Shown one piece after another: positions 24,476 through 35,279 of a stretch of DNA of 64,000 bases (its first letter is position 1; each line of letters begins with the position of its first letter). The translations under genes and the position numbers were made by a program. The notes under the pieces were generated by a model. The model ran no database searches and was not told where the DNA came from. It saw only the letters and a list, made by a program, of their open reading frames with translations. This DNA is from Thiomargarita sp. (lineage in GTDB: Bacteria > Pseudomonadota > Gammaproteobacteria > Beggiatoales > Beggiatoaceae), in contig DYNP01000008.1 in assembly GCA_020721005.1 (NCBI GenBank), positions 1 to 64,000 on the forward strand, read 5' to 3'.

Positions 24476-25579
24476 ATGCAAGTCCCTTCGATTCAACGGC
24501 GATCCACCCACCCCATACAGGTCGGCAAAGTTACTGTAGGAGGTGATGCTCCTATCACTGTCCAAAGCATGACCAATACCAATACCTGTGAAGTTGCCGC
24601 TACCCTGGCCCAAATTCACTCCCTACAACAAGCTGGGGCTGATATCGTGCGGGTCTCAGTTCCCAATTTGGAAGCGGCAGAAGCCTTTGGACAACTCAAA
24701 CAAAGCATCGACCTGCCCCTGATCGCTGACATTCATTTTGACCACCGAATTGCTCTCCGAGTTGCGGAATTGGGCGCAGACTGTCTACGCATTAACCCCG
24801 GTAACATTGGGCACCCGGACCGTATCAAAGCAGTGGTTGACAGTGCTCGAGATAAAGGCATTTCCATCCGAATCGGAGTTAATGCAGGATCGCTGGAAAA
24901 AGACTTACAACACAAATACAAAGAGCCCACTGCAGCAGCCCTGGTCGAATCGGCCCTGCGACACATTGACATTCTCGACAAACTCAATTTCGACCAATTT
25001 AAAATCAGTCTCAAAGCCTCGGATGTCCTCATGACCGTAGCTGCCTATCGCCAACTGGCCGCCACAGGCATCACTCAACCCTTTCATTTGGGAATTACTG
25101 AAGCTGGCAGCTTACGATCTGGTACAGTTAAATCTGCGATCGGTTTGGGCATGCTGTTGGCAGAAGGCATTGGCGACACCTTGCGCGTCTCCTTAGCTGC
25201 TGATCCAGTACAAGAAATCAAAGTCGGATTTGACATTCTCAAAAGCCTACATTTGCGTCACCGTGGCATTAATCTGATCGCCTGCCCCACCTGTTCTCGA
25301 CAAAATTTTGACGTCATCAGAGTTGTCAATGAACTGGAAAATCGGTTAGAAGACTATTTACACCCTTTAACCGTAGCCATTATTGGCTGTGTAGTCAACG
25401 GTCCCGGAGAAGCCAAAGAAGCTGACATTGGGCTGACCGGAGGTGACCCCCAACACCTGTTATATCTCAATGGCAAACCCCAGCACAAACTCAAATCTGA
25501 ACACTTGGTCGACGAATTGGAACGCTTGATCCGTTCCCATCAATCCACGATCTCCTCCTTGAATCAAGAACATGGCTAG
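24476..25579 (+). CDS. ispG: 4-hydroxy-3-methylbut-2-en-1-yl diphosphate synthase (flavodoxin)
   Basis: A 367-residue [4Fe-4S] enzyme of the MEP isoprenoid pathway. Seen are [15 protein letters not shown] near the N-terminus, [19 protein letters not shown], and the cluster ligands in ACPTCSRQ and [16 protein letters not shown] (two Cys in the first, one in the second). Length and motifs match the bacterial short type. Overlap-scale spacing to rodZ implies co-transcription. Confidence 0.96.
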   Translation: MQVPSIQRRSTHPIQVGKVTVGGDAPITVQSMTNTNTCEVAATLAQIHSLQQAGADIVRVSVPNLEAAEAFGQLKQSIDLPLIADIHFDHRIALRVAELGADCLRINPGNIGHPDRIKAVVDSARDKGISIRIGVNAGSLEKDLQHKYKEPTAAALVESALRHIDILDKLNFDQFKISLKASDVLMTVAAYRQLAATGITQPFHLGITEAGSLRSGTVKSAIGLGMLLAEGIGDTLRVSLAADPVQEIKVGFDILKSLHLRHRGINLIACPTCSRQNFDVIRVVNELENRLEDYLHPLTVAIIGCVVNGPGEAKEADIGLTGGDPQHLLYLNGKPQHKLKSEHLVDELERLIRSHQSTISSLNQEHG

Positions 25580-25684
25580 GGAATTGGCAATCCCAAGGGA
25601 ACTCTGAATCCCAACCGATCCCAATATGACCATCTAACACCAGTCAGCACCCTTTTTAAGAGAAACCAAGAGAAACGATTCACC

Positions 25685-26971
25685 TTGTCAAAGTACAAAT
25701 TACAATCTGTCCGGGGCATGAATGATCTCCTTCCCCCTCATACCCACCACTGGCAATATTTAGAAACCAAACTCCAAACCATTTTGGAAAGCTATGCTTA
25801 CCAAGAAATTCGGACTCCTCTGTTAGAAGCCACAGAACTGTTCAGTCGCTCTATTGGGGAAGTCACTGATATTGTTGAAAAAGAAATGTTCACCTTTATC
25901 GATCGCAATGGAGACAACTTAACCTTGCGCCCGGAAGGTACGGCCAGCTGTGTCCGAGCGGCCATTGAACAGGGACTGTTGCACACCCCTGGACAACGTC
26001 TTTGGTACAAAGGTCCCATGTTCCGACACGAACGACCACAACAAGGACGCTATCGCCAATTTCACCAATTGGGTGCAGAAGTTTATGGACTCAAGGGACC
26101 CGATATTGATGCAGAAATCATTGCTCTCACCGCTCGTTTTTGGAAAACCTTGGGACTTGACAACCTCACTCTACAACTCAATTCCTTGGGCAGCAAAGTT
26201 ACCAGAGACCATTATCGGCAACAACTGATCACCTATTTTACCCAACACCTTTCCCAACTGGATGAAGACAGTCAACGTCGTTTAAAGCACAATCCTTTGC
26301 GCATTTTAGACAGCAAAAATCCCCACTTGCAAACCCTAATTGCCCAAGCCCCCCAATTCTCCGATTACTTGGACGATTCCTCCCACACCCATTTTACTGA
26401 ACTTACCCAACTGCTCACCCATCTTAACATTCCCTACCAAGTCAATCCGCGTCTAGTGCGTGGTCTGGATTACTACAATAATACCGTTTTTGAGTGGATC
26501 ACCCCCGATCTGGGCGCTCAAAGTACAGTATGTGCCGGGGGACGTTATGATGGTCTCATTGAACAACTGGGTGGAAAACCGGTCCCGGCAATTGGCTTTG
26601 CTTTGGGCATGGAACGTTTATTGTTGCTGCTCACTCAACAAAATAAATTGCCAGAATTCAACAAATTACCTCATATTTACCTCATTCTCACTGAACTCAC
26701 TTTGTCTTCGGGAATGCACTTGGCAGAAACCCTGCGAGAAATTTTACCTACTTTGCGAATCTTGACCCACTGTGGAGGTGGAAATTTCAAAACCCAATTT
26801 AAAAAGGCAGATAAAAGTGGGGCCCGTTTTGCTCTGATTTTAGGAGAAGATGAAATTGCTCAACAACAAGTGACTTTGAAAGATTTACGTTCCTCGCAAC
26901 CTCAAATCACCCTGAACCAAACTGAACTGGTTGCTTATCTTAATCCCATTCTTAACCAATTGACAACCTAG
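25685..26971 (+). CDS. hisS: Histidyl-tRNA synthetase
   Basis: A 428-residue class II synthetase. Motif 1 begins at [18 protein letters not shown], motif 2 at [21 protein letters not shown], and motif 3 at [14 protein letters not shown]; the histidine signatures [15 protein letters not shown] and [15 protein letters not shown] are present. The start is a TTG at 25685 ([18 protein letters not shown]), which fits family N-termini. 105 bp separate it from ispG. Confidence 0.96.
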   Translation: MSKYKLQSVRGMNDLLPPHTHHWQYLETKLQTILESYAYQEIRTPLLEATELFSRSIGEVTDIVEKEMFTFIDRNGDNLTLRPEGTASCVRAAIEQGLLHTPGQRLWYKGPMFRHERPQQGRYRQFHQLGAEVYGLKGPDIDAEIIALTARFWKTLGLDNLTLQLNSLGSKVTRDHYRQQLITYFTQHLSQLDEDSQRRLKHNPLRILDSKNPHLQTLIAQAPQFSDYLDDSSHTHFTELTQLLTHLNIPYQVNPRLVRGLDYYNNTVFEWITPDLGAQSTVCAGGRYDGLIEQLGGKPVPAIGFALGMERLLLLLTQQNKLPEFNKLPHIYLILTELTLSSGMHLAETLREILPTLRILTHCGGGNFKTQFKKADKSGARFALILGEDEIAQQQVTLKDLRSSQPQITLNQTELVAYLNPILNQLTT

Positions 26972-26983
26972 AAAGGAAGTACT

Positions 26984-28831
26984 GTGGCCGCTTACGAATC
27001 TGATCAAGAGCAAATTGAAACCCTTAAAAAGTGGTGGAAAGAAAATGGTGTTCCCATATTGACTGGAGCTGCTTTGGGACTGGCTTTATTATTTGGTTGG
27101 CGCACTTGGGACAATTATACCACGGTTCAAGCCGAAAATGCGTCGACTTTTTACCAACAAATTCTGATGAATTTAGAGAAGGGGGAAATTGGCAAGGCTC
27201 GTGAAGTTGCCAATTCTCTACTCTCCCAACACAGTAACAGCAGTTATGCCTCTTTGGGCCAACTGAATCTCGCTATGCAGGATCTAAAAGAAGGTCATCA
27301 AGATGCTGCACATGCTCGTTTACAGTGGGTTATTGACAAAAATCAATTCCCAGAAATTGTACACATTGCCCGACTACGCAAAGCCAAACTTTATTTGTCC
27401 GAGAAAAAATTTCCAGAAGCTAAGTCCTTGTTAAATGTGCCCACTCAAGGCAATTTTAGTCCCAACTATGCAGAATTGAAAGGGGATACTGCTGTGGCTG
27501 AAGGGCAATTGGAGACTGCTCGTTCAGCCTACCAATTGGCTTTGGAAACTGGGAAAGACAGTTTTTCTCCTGATCAAAAAGGGTGGGTACAAATGAAACT
27601 GGACAATTTAGGTCCTGTCCAAACTCAACGGGTAGAGGGGCAAGCCCCGGTGGCTTTGGAAGCGTCCACTTCCAAAGTCCCAGTTTCTGAAAGCACAACC
27701 AGTTCCCCGACCACTCCACCTTCCACAACTGCAGCTCCTCCAACCGCTGCAGCCACTTCCGAGCCTCCTATTTCTGAAACTTCAGTAGACAATTCTCCGG
27801 TGGAAACGCTGCCAGTTTCTCCCGGTGCAAGCAATGCTTCTGAATCGGTTAATTCTTCTGCTAATAAGCCTGTTGACTCTGCTAAACCTCTTGATTCTAC
27901 AACGATTCAAGTTCCAATTCCCAGTGAGATTTCTGATTCCACAGCAATAGTTCCAGTCGAAACTGCTCCCACGGGAACAGTCAGTCCCAATCCAGAACCC
28001 AATGCTGCTTCTGCGGAAACAGCCGCCAATTCCGAACCATCTCAGGTTACTTCACCACCAACAATACCTGAACAACAATCTGTTACTCCAAGTTATCCAG
28101 AAAATCAAACAGTTGGTCCCAATCAAGTTGCTAGTCCCAATAACCAACCTGTTCCCATGGGAGCTCAAACTATTCCCGTAGAGACTCAACCCCCTGTATC
28201 ATCTGTACCGGAAAGTTATCCCACTCAAGCAATTCCCATGGAAGCTCAACCTATGCCGCAGGGTTATCCCACTCAACCAGTTCCCATGGAAGCTCAACCT
28301 ATGCCACAGGGTTATCCCACTCAACCAGTTCCCATGGAAGCTCAACCTATGCCACAGGGTTATCCCACTCAACCAGTTCCCATGGAAGCTCAACCTATGC
28401 CGCAGGGTTATCCCACTCAACCAATTCCCATGGAAGCTCAACCTATGCCGCAGGGTTATCCCACTCAACCAGTGCCCATGGAAGCTCAACCTATGCCGCA
28501 GGGTTATCCCACTCAACCAGTTCCCATGGAAGCTCAACCTATGCCACAGGGTTATCCCACTCAACCAGTTCCCATGGAAGCTCAACCTATGCCGCAGGGT
28601 TATCCCACTCAACCAATTCCCATGGATTACCAATCCGTGCCACAAGGCTATCTGAATCAGCAGCCAGTCCCATCCACTGCTTCTCAGCCTGATCCAAATT
28701 ATTCCAATGGACAACCTTATCCACAAGAGCCAGTTTATCCCAATGCTCAACCTCAAAGTTATCCTCCTGATCAGGGGAATCAAGGAACTTGGCCTGCCAA
28801 TTCCCCACCTCCTTCTGGCTATCAGCAATAG
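26984..28831 (+). CDS. yfgM: YfgM-like SecYEG-ancillary TPR protein with long repeat tail
   Basis: A 615-residue protein starting at GTG 26984. The first ~210 residues match YfgM: a cytoplasmic N-terminus, one membrane helix (about 24-43, VPILTGAALGLALLFGW), then a periplasmic TPR-like domain. YfgM sits at the SecYEG translocon with PpiD. The remaining ~400 residues are low complexity, rich in Pro, Thr, Ser and Gln, and include nine 16-residue repeats (YPTQPVPMEAQPMPQG type) at 28217-28648. Ordinary YfgM ends near residue 206, so the tail is a lineage-specific addition. It lies between hisS and bamB as usual. Confidence 0.85.
   Translation: MAAYESDQEQIETLKKWWKENGVPILTGAALGLALLFGWRTWDNYTTVQAENASTFYQQILMNLEKGEIGKAREVANSLLSQHSNSSYASLGQLNLAMQDLKEGHQDAAHARLQWVIDKNQFPEIVHIARLRKAKLYLSEKKFPEAKSLLNVPTQGNFSPNYAELKGDTAVAEGQLETARSAYQLALETGKDSFSPDQKGWVQMKLDNLGPVQTQRVEGQAPVALEASTSKVPVSESTTSSPTTPPSTTAAPPTAAATSEPPISETSVDNSPVETLPVSPGASNASESVNSSANKPVDSAKPLDSTTIQVPIPSEISDSTAIVPVETAPTGTVSPNPEPNAASAETAANSEPSQVTSPPTIPEQQSVTPSYPENQTVGPNQVASPNNQPVPMGAQTIPVETQPPVSSVPESYPTQAIPMEAQPMPQGYPTQPVPMEAQPMPQGYPTQPVPMEAQPMPQGYPTQPVPMEAQPMPQGYPTQPIPMEAQPMPQGYPTQPVPMEAQPMPQGYPTQPVPMEAQPMPQGYPTQPVPMEAQPMPQGYPTQPIPMDYQSVPQGYLNQQPVPSTASQPDPNYSNGQPYPQEPVYPNAQPQSYPPDQGNQGTWPANSPPPSGYQQ
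28217..28648 (+). repeat. Nine tandem 48-bp coding repeats inside yfgM
   Basis: Nine head-to-tail units of exactly 48 bp (432 bp in total) encode a 16-residue Pro/Gln/Met repeat. Units differ at few positions (PVPM or PIPM; MPQG), and the last unit is diverged (PIPMDYQSVPQG). The near identity suggests slippage or recombination and predicts copy-number variation between strains. Confidence 0.95.
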
Positions 28832-28841
28832 AGAATATTCA

Positions 28842-30053
28842 ATGAGTGAAGCAATTTATGAACAGGGAACTGGCTTGAAACAATCAGGTAACTTATTGAA
28901 TTTCTGGTACTTTGCCCTGTTTTGCTCATTATTGGTCTTGGGGGGATGCACTCGCAGCAAAGACAATACCATGCCCCCGTCCCCATTGATGGACTTTGCG
29001 CCTCAACAAACTGTTAAGTCCGTATGGAACACTTATCTGAAAAGGGGAAATAAGCAGGCTATGTTTAAGCTCGTTCCCCTGTTACATGAGGAGCGTGTCT
29101 ATGTTGCTTCTTCAGCCGGAGAAGTGGCTGCTTTGCAAATGCAGGATGGACAAATTATTTGGAAAAAGTTCTTGGAGGTGGTGTTATCAAGCGGTCCCAG
29201 TCAAGGAGAGGGAATTATTTTCCTCGGGGGGAATAAAGGGGAAGTGATTGCTTTATCAGCAGAAAATGGCACTGTCAAATGGCAGGTTACTTTGTCCAGC
29301 GAAGTGCTTGCTGCTCCTCAAGTTCAAGCGGGAAAATTGATTGTTCGCACCGGAGATGGCAAATTATTCGCCTTGAACAGCCAAACTGGGGAACGGGTAT
29401 GGGTACATGAACGCAGTGTACCAGTATTAAGTTTACGAGGTACCAGCAGTCCAGTATTGACTGGTGATTTGGTGATTGCTGGTCTCGACAATGGCCAATT
29501 AATTTGTCTGAATGTGCATACCGGCAATTTGCTATGGGAATTGAATGTGGCTCAAGCCAAGGGCCGCACGGAATTGGAACGGATGGTGGATATTGATGCC
29601 GACCCGGTCTTATTAAACAATGAGTTGTATGTGACCAGCTATCAGGGACGCACGGTGGCTTTGGACATTCAGAAAGGAAAACTGATCTGGGAACAAGAAG
29701 TCAGTTCCCATATTGGATTGGCGGTCGATGAACAAGCGGTGTACATCAGTGACAGTCAAAGTCAGTTGTGGGCCTTGAGTCGAAATTCTGGCAGTTCGTT
29801 GTGGAAGCAGTCTCAGTTGCAAGGACGTCAGCTCACTGCCCCAACCTTAGTTGACAATTATTTGGTAGTTGGAGACTATGCCGGTTATTTGCATTGGTTG
29901 AGCCGAGAGACTGGCCAATTTGCAGGTCGTTTTTTTGTAGGGAACGGTGCTATTCAAATTGTGGCAGCGGGTTCAGGAAGACAACTGCTGGTGTATGATG
30001 AGTCTGGCGAGATCTCCTTGTTGCAACCTTCCCAAGTTGGAATAGAAGAATAA
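28842..30053 (+). CDS. bamB: Outer membrane assembly lipoprotein BamB
   Basis: A 403-residue lipoprotein of the BAM complex. The ATG at 28842 is 10 bp after the yfgM stop; the longer open frame overlaps yfgM. The signal peptide ends in LLVLGGC36. Eight PQQ-like beta-propeller repeats follow (YVASSAGEVAALQMQDGQIIW, IFLGGNKGEVIALSAENGTVKW, LIVRTGDGKLFALNSQTGERVW and others). Its stop overlaps the next ATG by one base (TAATG). No der/engA follows here, unlike in many relatives. Confidence 0.92.
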   Translation: MSEAIYEQGTGLKQSGNLLNFWYFALFCSLLVLGGCTRSKDNTMPPSPLMDFAPQQTVKSVWNTYLKRGNKQAMFKLVPLLHEERVYVASSAGEVAALQMQDGQIIWKKFLEVVLSSGPSQGEGIIFLGGNKGEVIALSAENGTVKWQVTLSSEVLAAPQVQAGKLIVRTGDGKLFALNSQTGERVWVHERSVPVLSLRGTSSPVLTGDLVIAGLDNGQLICLNVHTGNLLWELNVAQAKGRTELERMVDIDADPVLLNNELYVTSYQGRTVALDIQKGKLIWEQEVSSHIGLAVDEQAVYISDSQSQLWALSRNSGSSLWKQSQLQGRQLTAPTLVDNYLVVGDYAGYLHWLSRETGQFAGRFFVGNGAIQIVAAGSGRQLLVYDESGEISLLQPSQVGIEE

Positions 30054-31069
30054 TGGGGGAATCCCAACGCAACACGGGCTATGAAATGTTGATCAATGCT
30101 CATTGGGAACGGTTAAAGCAATTGGGATTGATGGTTATACGTACTGAATTGCAGGCTATATCGGCTTTGATGCAACGAGTGGATGATAATTTTGCTCAAG
30201 CCTGCCAATTTCTGCTCAATTGTGAGGGTCGCATTGTGGTAATTGGCATGGGTAAATCCGGGCATATTGGCAGCAAAATAGCAGCAACTTTAGCCAGTAC
30301 CGGCAGTCCAGCCTTTTTTGTACATCCCGGGGAAGCCAGTCATGGAGACATGGGCATGATTACTGGCAAGGATGTGGTATTGGCCCTGTCCAATTCCGGA
30401 GAAACTGATGAGATTCTAATCATTTTGCCCCTGATCAAACGCTTGGGAATTCCCTTGATCAGCTTGACTGGGAATACTAATTCCACCTTGGCTCAAGCAG
30501 CCACTATCAATTTGGATGTCAGTGTGGAAAAGGAGGCTTGTCCCTTGGGACTGGCACCCACTTCGAGCACCACAGCCGCCTTAGTCATGGGGGATGCTTT
30601 GGCGATTGCCTTGTTGGAAGTAAGAGGATTTGATGCCAATGATTTTGCTCGTTCCCATCCAGGAGGTCGTTTGGGACGTCGGCTATTGCTTAGGGTCAGT
30701 GATGTGATGCACACGGGGGATGCCATTCCCAAAGTGACTGTGGGCACGGTGTTGTCCGAAGCTTTGATGGAGATCACTTTAAAAAAGTTGGGTATGACCG
30801 CGGTGGTTGATCAGAAGCAGCATATTGTGGGCATTTTCACCGATGGGGATCTAAGGCGAGCTCTTGACAAACAGATTAATTTGCACCAGACCATAATTGA
30901 GGAAGTGATGACAACCGCTTGTAAAACGATTAAAAATAATTGTTTGGCAGTAGAGGCCCTTGAAAAAATGCAGCATCATAAGATCACCGCTTTACTGGTA
31001 ATTGATGAGAATTCAGCCTTGATTGGCGCTCTACACTTACATGATTTGTTACGAGCCGGGGTGGTGTGA
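30053..31069 (+). CDS. kdsD: D-arabinose-5-phosphate isomerase
   Basis: A 338-residue KdsD/KpsF protein that makes arabinose 5-phosphate for Kdo synthesis. A SIS domain spans about 45-185 (VVIGMGKSGHIGSKIAATLASTGSP, ALSNSGETDEI), followed by two CBS domains (about 215-335). The first ~15 residues are poorly conserved, so the true start may be slightly internal. It begins the kdsD-kdsC-lptCAB block. Confidence 0.94.
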   Translation: MGESQRNTGYEMLINAHWERLKQLGLMVIRTELQAISALMQRVDDNFAQACQFLLNCEGRIVVIGMGKSGHIGSKIAATLASTGSPAFFVHPGEASHGDMGMITGKDVVLALSNSGETDEILIILPLIKRLGIPLISLTGNTNSTLAQAATINLDVSVEKEACPLGLAPTSSTTAALVMGDALAIALLEVRGFDANDFARSHPGGRLGRRLLLRVSDVMHTGDAIPKVTVGTVLSEALMEITLKKLGMTAVVDQKQHIVGIFTDGDLRRALDKQINLHQTIIEEVMTTACKTIKNNCLAVEALEKMQHHKITALLVIDENSALIGALHLHDLLRAGVV

Positions 31070-31650
31070 TGGCAACCCAACTAGAAGTGCAAAATTGGTT
31101 GGATTGGCTTATCCGGGAACCGTGGCTGGATTGTCCAAATGATCGGGTGCAGCAGAAGGCTCAAGACATTCGGTTGGCAATTTTTGATGTCGATGGGGTG
31201 TTGACTCAGGGCCACTTGTATTTGGGAGATGATGGGCAAGAATATAAGGCTTTTTATGCCCGAGATGGTTTGGGAATCAATTTGTTACAGACTTGGGGAA
31301 TTCCTGTGGGTATTATTACGGGACGCTCTTCTCCCACTGTGACTTTGCGCATGCGATCATTGGGTATTACTCATGTATTTCAGGGGCAACTTGATAAATA
31401 TCAGGCGTTTAAACAATTGTGTCAACAATTCCCAATTATTCCCCAACAGGTGGCTTACATGGGAGACGATTTGAATGATTTGTCGGTGATGGCTGAAGTG
31501 GGACTGTCGGCAGCCGTGGGAGATGCTCATCCTTTGGTCATATCTAGGGCAGATTGGCAAAGTCGTTTTCCCGGAGGATGTGGTGCAGTTAGGGAATTTT
31601 GTGAATTGTTGATTCGGACGCAACATCAGTTGAGATTGGGAAAAATATGA
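31069..31650 (+). CDS. kdsC: Kdo-8-phosphate phosphatase
   Basis: A 193-residue HAD phosphatase without cap domain that removes phosphate from Kdo-8-P. The nucleophile motif is IFDVDGVLTQG; GIITGRSSPTV (motif II) and YMGDDLNDLSVM (motif IV) follow. The ATG at 31069 overlaps the kdsD TGA. The first ~35 residues before the HAD core are longer than in E. coli KdsC. Confidence 0.93.
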   Translation: MATQLEVQNWLDWLIREPWLDCPNDRVQQKAQDIRLAIFDVDGVLTQGHLYLGDDGQEYKAFYARDGLGINLLQTWGIPVGIITGRSSPTVTLRMRSLGITHVFQGQLDKYQAFKQLCQQFPIIPQQVAYMGDDLNDLSVMAEVGLSAAVGDAHPLVISRADWQSRFPGGCGAVREFCELLIRTQHQLRLGKI

Positions 31651-32228
31651 TTTTTTCAAATTGGGACTTAAGGTTACCTTCATTTTTGGTGGCCATCAGT
31701 TTATTCACCACTGGATTGGTCTATTACCTGGAAGAGACCGATCTGGTCCCGATGGATATTTCGTTAAAAGTGCCTGATTATACTTTGCAAAAATTTACAA
31801 CTTGGCATTGGAATGCTCAGGGACAATTGTATTCGATGATTGCAGCTCCCATGATGCAACATTATCTTGGACAGGCTACAGAATTGACCAGTCCCGTCAT
31901 GACTTTTTATCAGCAAGGGTTGGCCACTTGGGAAGTGAAAGCAGAGCGGGCTCAAGTATCGGCTACAGGTGAGGAAATTCATCTACAGGGGGAAACGATT
32001 TTTCAGCAACAAGTGGCGCCCAACTTTAAAATAGTTTCTCAAGAAGTCTTGGTCTATATGCCTAAAGTCTCGACGGGACAAGTGTCCGAGAATTATGCGG
32101 AGACAGCGGCTTTGGCAACTGTCACAGGTCCTCAGGGATTGATGCAGAGTGTCGGCATGCGAGTTTTAATGGATACCCAACGCATCTACCTACTTTCTCA
32201 AGTAGTTGGATGTTATGAAGTACCCTAA
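31647..32228 (+). CDS. lptC: LPS export ABC transporter periplasmic protein LptC
   Basis: A 193-residue bitopic protein with one N-terminal membrane helix (about 11-28, SFLVAISLFTTGLVYYL) and a periplasmic LptC-like beta-jellyroll (VPDYTLQKFTTWHWNAQGQLYSMIAAPMMQHY). It links LptBFG in the inner membrane to LptA. It overlaps kdsC by 4 bp (ATGA). Confidence 0.9.
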   Translation: MIFSNWDLRLPSFLVAISLFTTGLVYYLEETDLVPMDISLKVPDYTLQKFTTWHWNAQGQLYSMIAAPMMQHYLGQATELTSPVMTFYQQGLATWEVKAERAQVSATGEEIHLQGETIFQQQVAPNFKIVSQEVLVYMPKVSTGQVSENYAETAALATVTGPQGLMQSVGMRVLMDTQRIYLLSQVVGCYEVP

Positions 32229-32296
32229 GCTTCGATGGATTGTCAACAACATTTCTCCATTTTTAAGACTAGCCTTTTATTTCATAAGAGTGTATT

Positions 32297-32842
32297 ATGC
32301 AGAATCTATTCGCTCATTTTATCCGATTTTGTTATTTAATCATAATCATTAACTTAGGGCATTTTTCAACCGCTATTGCATTGTCCACGGATCGGGAGCA
32401 GCCTATTCAGATTACTGCTGATCAGGGAATGATCGATGATGCTAAGGGCCTGGCAGTCTATGAAGGCAATGTGGTGATTAAGCAGGGGACAATCGAAATT
32501 TTGGCAGCCAAAGTCACTCTGTCGTATACGCAAACTCAATCCATCGATCGAGTGGTGGCCGAAGGTCAACCGGCTCATTTTAAACAGACTCCAGATGGGA
32601 ATAAACCGGATATTAAAGCCAAATCTACCAAAATGGAATATAATTCTTCTGAGAGTACTTTGGTCCTCACTGGCGAGGCAGAATTGAGTCAAGGACAGGA
32701 TATTTCCACTGCGCCTCGAATTTCTTACAATACCCGAGAAGGGGTGATCCGAGCGGACCGCGGTCAAGATCAAAAGGGGGAACGGATTACTGTAACCATT
32801 CAACCCACTGATCGAGAGAGTAAAAATCCGCCTCGCAATTGA
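32297..32842 (+). CDS. lptA: LPS transport periplasmic protein LptA
   Basis: A 181-residue protein with a signal peptide (about 1-29, ending near IALS) and an OstA/LptA beta-jellyroll: [34 protein letters not shown] and [21 protein letters not shown]. It bridges the periplasm in LPS export. It lies 68 bp after lptC and 13 bp before lptB. Confidence 0.92.
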   Translation: MQNLFAHFIRFCYLIIIINLGHFSTAIALSTDREQPIQITADQGMIDDAKGLAVYEGNVVIKQGTIEILAAKVTLSYTQTQSIDRVVAEGQPAHFKQTPDGNKPDIKAKSTKMEYNSSESTLVLTGEAELSQGQDISTAPRISYNTREGVIRADRGQDQKGERITVTIQPTDRESKNPPRN

Positions 32843-32855
32843 AGGAGTAATTGTC

Positions 32856-33584
32856 ATGGGAATTCTTGCAGCTCACCATTTGGCTAAACATTACCATGCT
32901 CGTTCCGTGGTCAAAGAAGTCAGTTTGCAACTGACCAGTGGAGAAGTGGTCGGTCTGTTGGGACCGAATGGAGCTGGCAAGACCACCAGTTTTTATATGA
33001 TCGTTGGTCTCATTCCCTGCGACCAAGGCACGATTACTTTAAATGGCCAAGATATTACCCGTTATCCTATGCACCGTCGTGCCCAACTGGGACTGGGTTA
33101 TTTGCCCCAAGAGCCTTCTATTTTCCGCCGATTGAGTGTGGCTGACAACGTCATGGCTATCATTGAGGTGCAAAAACAATTTACCACAGCTCAACAACGG
33201 GAATGTCGTTTACAGGAATTGTTAGAAAATTTGCAGTTGCAACATTTACGAAACAGTCAAGGCATGAGTTTATCCGGTGGGGAAAGAAGGCGAGTGGAAA
33301 TTGCACGAGCTTTGGCTTCGGAGCCTCAATTTATGTTGTTGGATGAACCTTTTGCTGGCATTGATCCCTTGTCAATTTTAGACATTCAACGCATCATTGC
33401 GCAGTTGGTTAAAATGGATATTGGAGTATTGGTTACCGACCATCGAGTGCGAGAAACCTTGGGCATTTGTGATCGAGCTTATGTTGTAAATGAAGGAGTT
33501 TTAATTGCTGAGGGAACTCCAGAATGTATTTTACGCAATGAACAAGTGAGAGAGGTCTATTTAGGTTGGGACTTTAAACTGTAG
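32856..33584 (+). CDS. lptB: LPS export ABC transporter ATPase LptB
   Basis: A 242-residue ABC ATPase powering LPS extraction from the inner membrane. Walker A is GPNGAGKTT near 38-46, the Q-loop lies in [14 protein letters not shown], the signature is [16 protein letters not shown], Walker B is [13 protein letters not shown], and the H-loop is VTDH. Length and the C-terminal [10 protein letters not shown] fit LptB. Confidence 0.96.
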   Translation: MGILAAHHLAKHYHARSVVKEVSLQLTSGEVVGLLGPNGAGKTTSFYMIVGLIPCDQGTITLNGQDITRYPMHRRAQLGLGYLPQEPSIFRRLSVADNVMAIIEVQKQFTTAQQRECRLQELLENLQLQHLRNSQGMSLSGGERRRVEIARALASEPQFMLLDEPFAGIDPLSILDIQRIIAQLVKMDIGVLVTDHRVRETLGICDRAYVVNEGVLIAEGTPECILRNEQVREVYLGWDFKL

Positions 33585-33664
33585 TTTAGGATAAAAAAAC
33601 CATTGGATATTCCCAAAGTCTAATTACTGCACATTCTTAAAAATTATTTTTCCAGATTACCATT

Positions 33665-35149
33665 ATGAAACAAACTCTCCAATTGCGTCTGGGTCAACAG
33701 ATCACAATGACGCCACAGTTGCAACAGGCCATTCGTTTGTTACAATTGTCAACCCTTGAATTACAAGTGGAAGTTCAACAAGCGCTAGAAACTAACATCA
33801 TGTTAGAAGCGATTGATCATGAATTTGAAGAGGAGGAAACTCCTTCTGAAAATAAAGAAAATTCGCCAGAAATAACTCCCTCGGATGAGGAAGAAAATTT
33901 CAATTATAATGAGGAGGAGCCTGCTTTAGAACCTTTAGCAAATATTCCCGATGAGTTGGCGGTAGACAGTAACTGGGAAGAGGTATATGAGACTGCTCCT
34001 GGACAATCCAATTATAATGAGGAATTTGAAGGTAAAGAATTGATGGGGCAAAACGATCTAGCCCCTTCTTTGCAGGAGCATTTAAGATGGCAGTTAGAAC
34101 TCACTCCTTTTTCTGAAGTGGATAAAATCATTGCTTTGACCATTATAGATTCGTTAGATGAGAATGGTTATTTGTACGCTTCCTTAGAGGATATTTTGGA
34201 AAGTTTGGGAGAAGGGCATACCATTGAACTTGATGAAGTGGAAATGGTTTTACATCGCCTACAAAATTTTGATCCCATTGGGGTGGCGGCACGTAATTTA
34301 AGTGAATGTTTATTAATACAATTGAAACAGTTAGATCCCGAAACACCTTATCTAAGAGAAACTAGACGTTTGGTCAGTCAATATTTAGATTTGTTAGGAG
34401 ATCATGATTATGCTCAACTTAGCAAACGTTTAAAACTGGATAAGGACCAGTTGCGAGAAGTGATCAAGTTAGTTCAATCTTTAAATCCACGGCCGGCTGC
34501 TCATTTGGACAATGCTCAAGTTCCTTATGTGACTCCAGATGTATTTGTGAGGAAGGAAAAAGGACAATGGCGAGTGGATTTGAATCCAGATAATTTGCCC
34601 AAATTGCGCATCAATTCCAACTATGCCAACTTAGTCCCGTTGGCTAAAACGGAACAAGATAACAGTATGCTCAAGCACCATTTGCAAGAAGCCCGCTGGT
34701 TCCTAAAAAGTTTAAAAAGTCGTCATGATACTCTTTTAAAGGTAGCTCGATGTATTGTCAAGCGCCAAATTGCCTTTCTTGAATATGGGGAAGAGGCAAT
34801 GAGACCTTTGGTATTACATGATATTGCGGAAGAACTTGAAATGCATGAATCCACCATTTCCAGAGTCACCACTCAAAAATATATTCATACGCCCAGAGGT
34901 ATTTTTGAACTGAAATTTTTCTTCTCCAGCTGTGTGGGCACTCAATCTGGTGGAGAATGCTCAGCCATTGCCATTCGAGCCTTGATTAGAAAATTAATTG
35001 CTGCAGAAAATGTATCCAAACCGTTAAGTGACAGTAAAATTGCCAAAATTTTATCGGAAAGAGGAATTAATGTCGCCAGAAGGACCGTAGCCAAATATCG
35101 AGAAGCCATGGTCATTCCTCCTTCTAATGAACGAAAGCGACTGGGATAA
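33665..35149 (+). CDS. rpoN: RNA polymerase sigma-54 factor
   Basis: A 494-residue sigma-54. Region I is the Gln/Leu-rich N-terminus (LQLRLGQQITMTPQLQQAIRLLQLS), region II is an acidic linker (about 55-125), and region III has the core-binding part and the helix-turn-helix. The RpoN box ARRTVAKYRE is at 471-480. Position between lptB and hpf is conserved in proteobacteria. Confidence 0.96.
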   Translation: MKQTLQLRLGQQITMTPQLQQAIRLLQLSTLELQVEVQQALETNIMLEAIDHEFEEEETPSENKENSPEITPSDEEENFNYNEEEPALEPLANIPDELAVDSNWEEVYETAPGQSNYNEEFEGKELMGQNDLAPSLQEHLRWQLELTPFSEVDKIIALTIIDSLDENGYLYASLEDILESLGEGHTIELDEVEMVLHRLQNFDPIGVAARNLSECLLIQLKQLDPETPYLRETRRLVSQYLDLLGDHDYAQLSKRLKLDKDQLREVIKLVQSLNPRPAAHLDNAQVPYVTPDVFVRKEKGQWRVDLNPDNLPKLRINSNYANLVPLAKTEQDNSMLKHHLQEARWFLKSLKSRHDTLLKVARCIVKRQIAFLEYGEEAMRPLVLHDIAEELEMHESTISRVTTQKYIHTPRGIFELKFFFSSCVGTQSGGECSAIAIRALIRKLIAAENVSKPLSDSKIAKILSERGINVARRTVAKYREAMVIPPSNERKRLG

Positions 35150-35279
35150 ATTAAAGTGAGATAACTATATTGGGAAATTATGATGTTCCCATCATTTGTA
35201 TCATGGGTAATTTAACACCGAAAATATTCACCCTCTGATTTTTCAAAACAGCCTAAATTAACACAACAAGGAGTTCACA

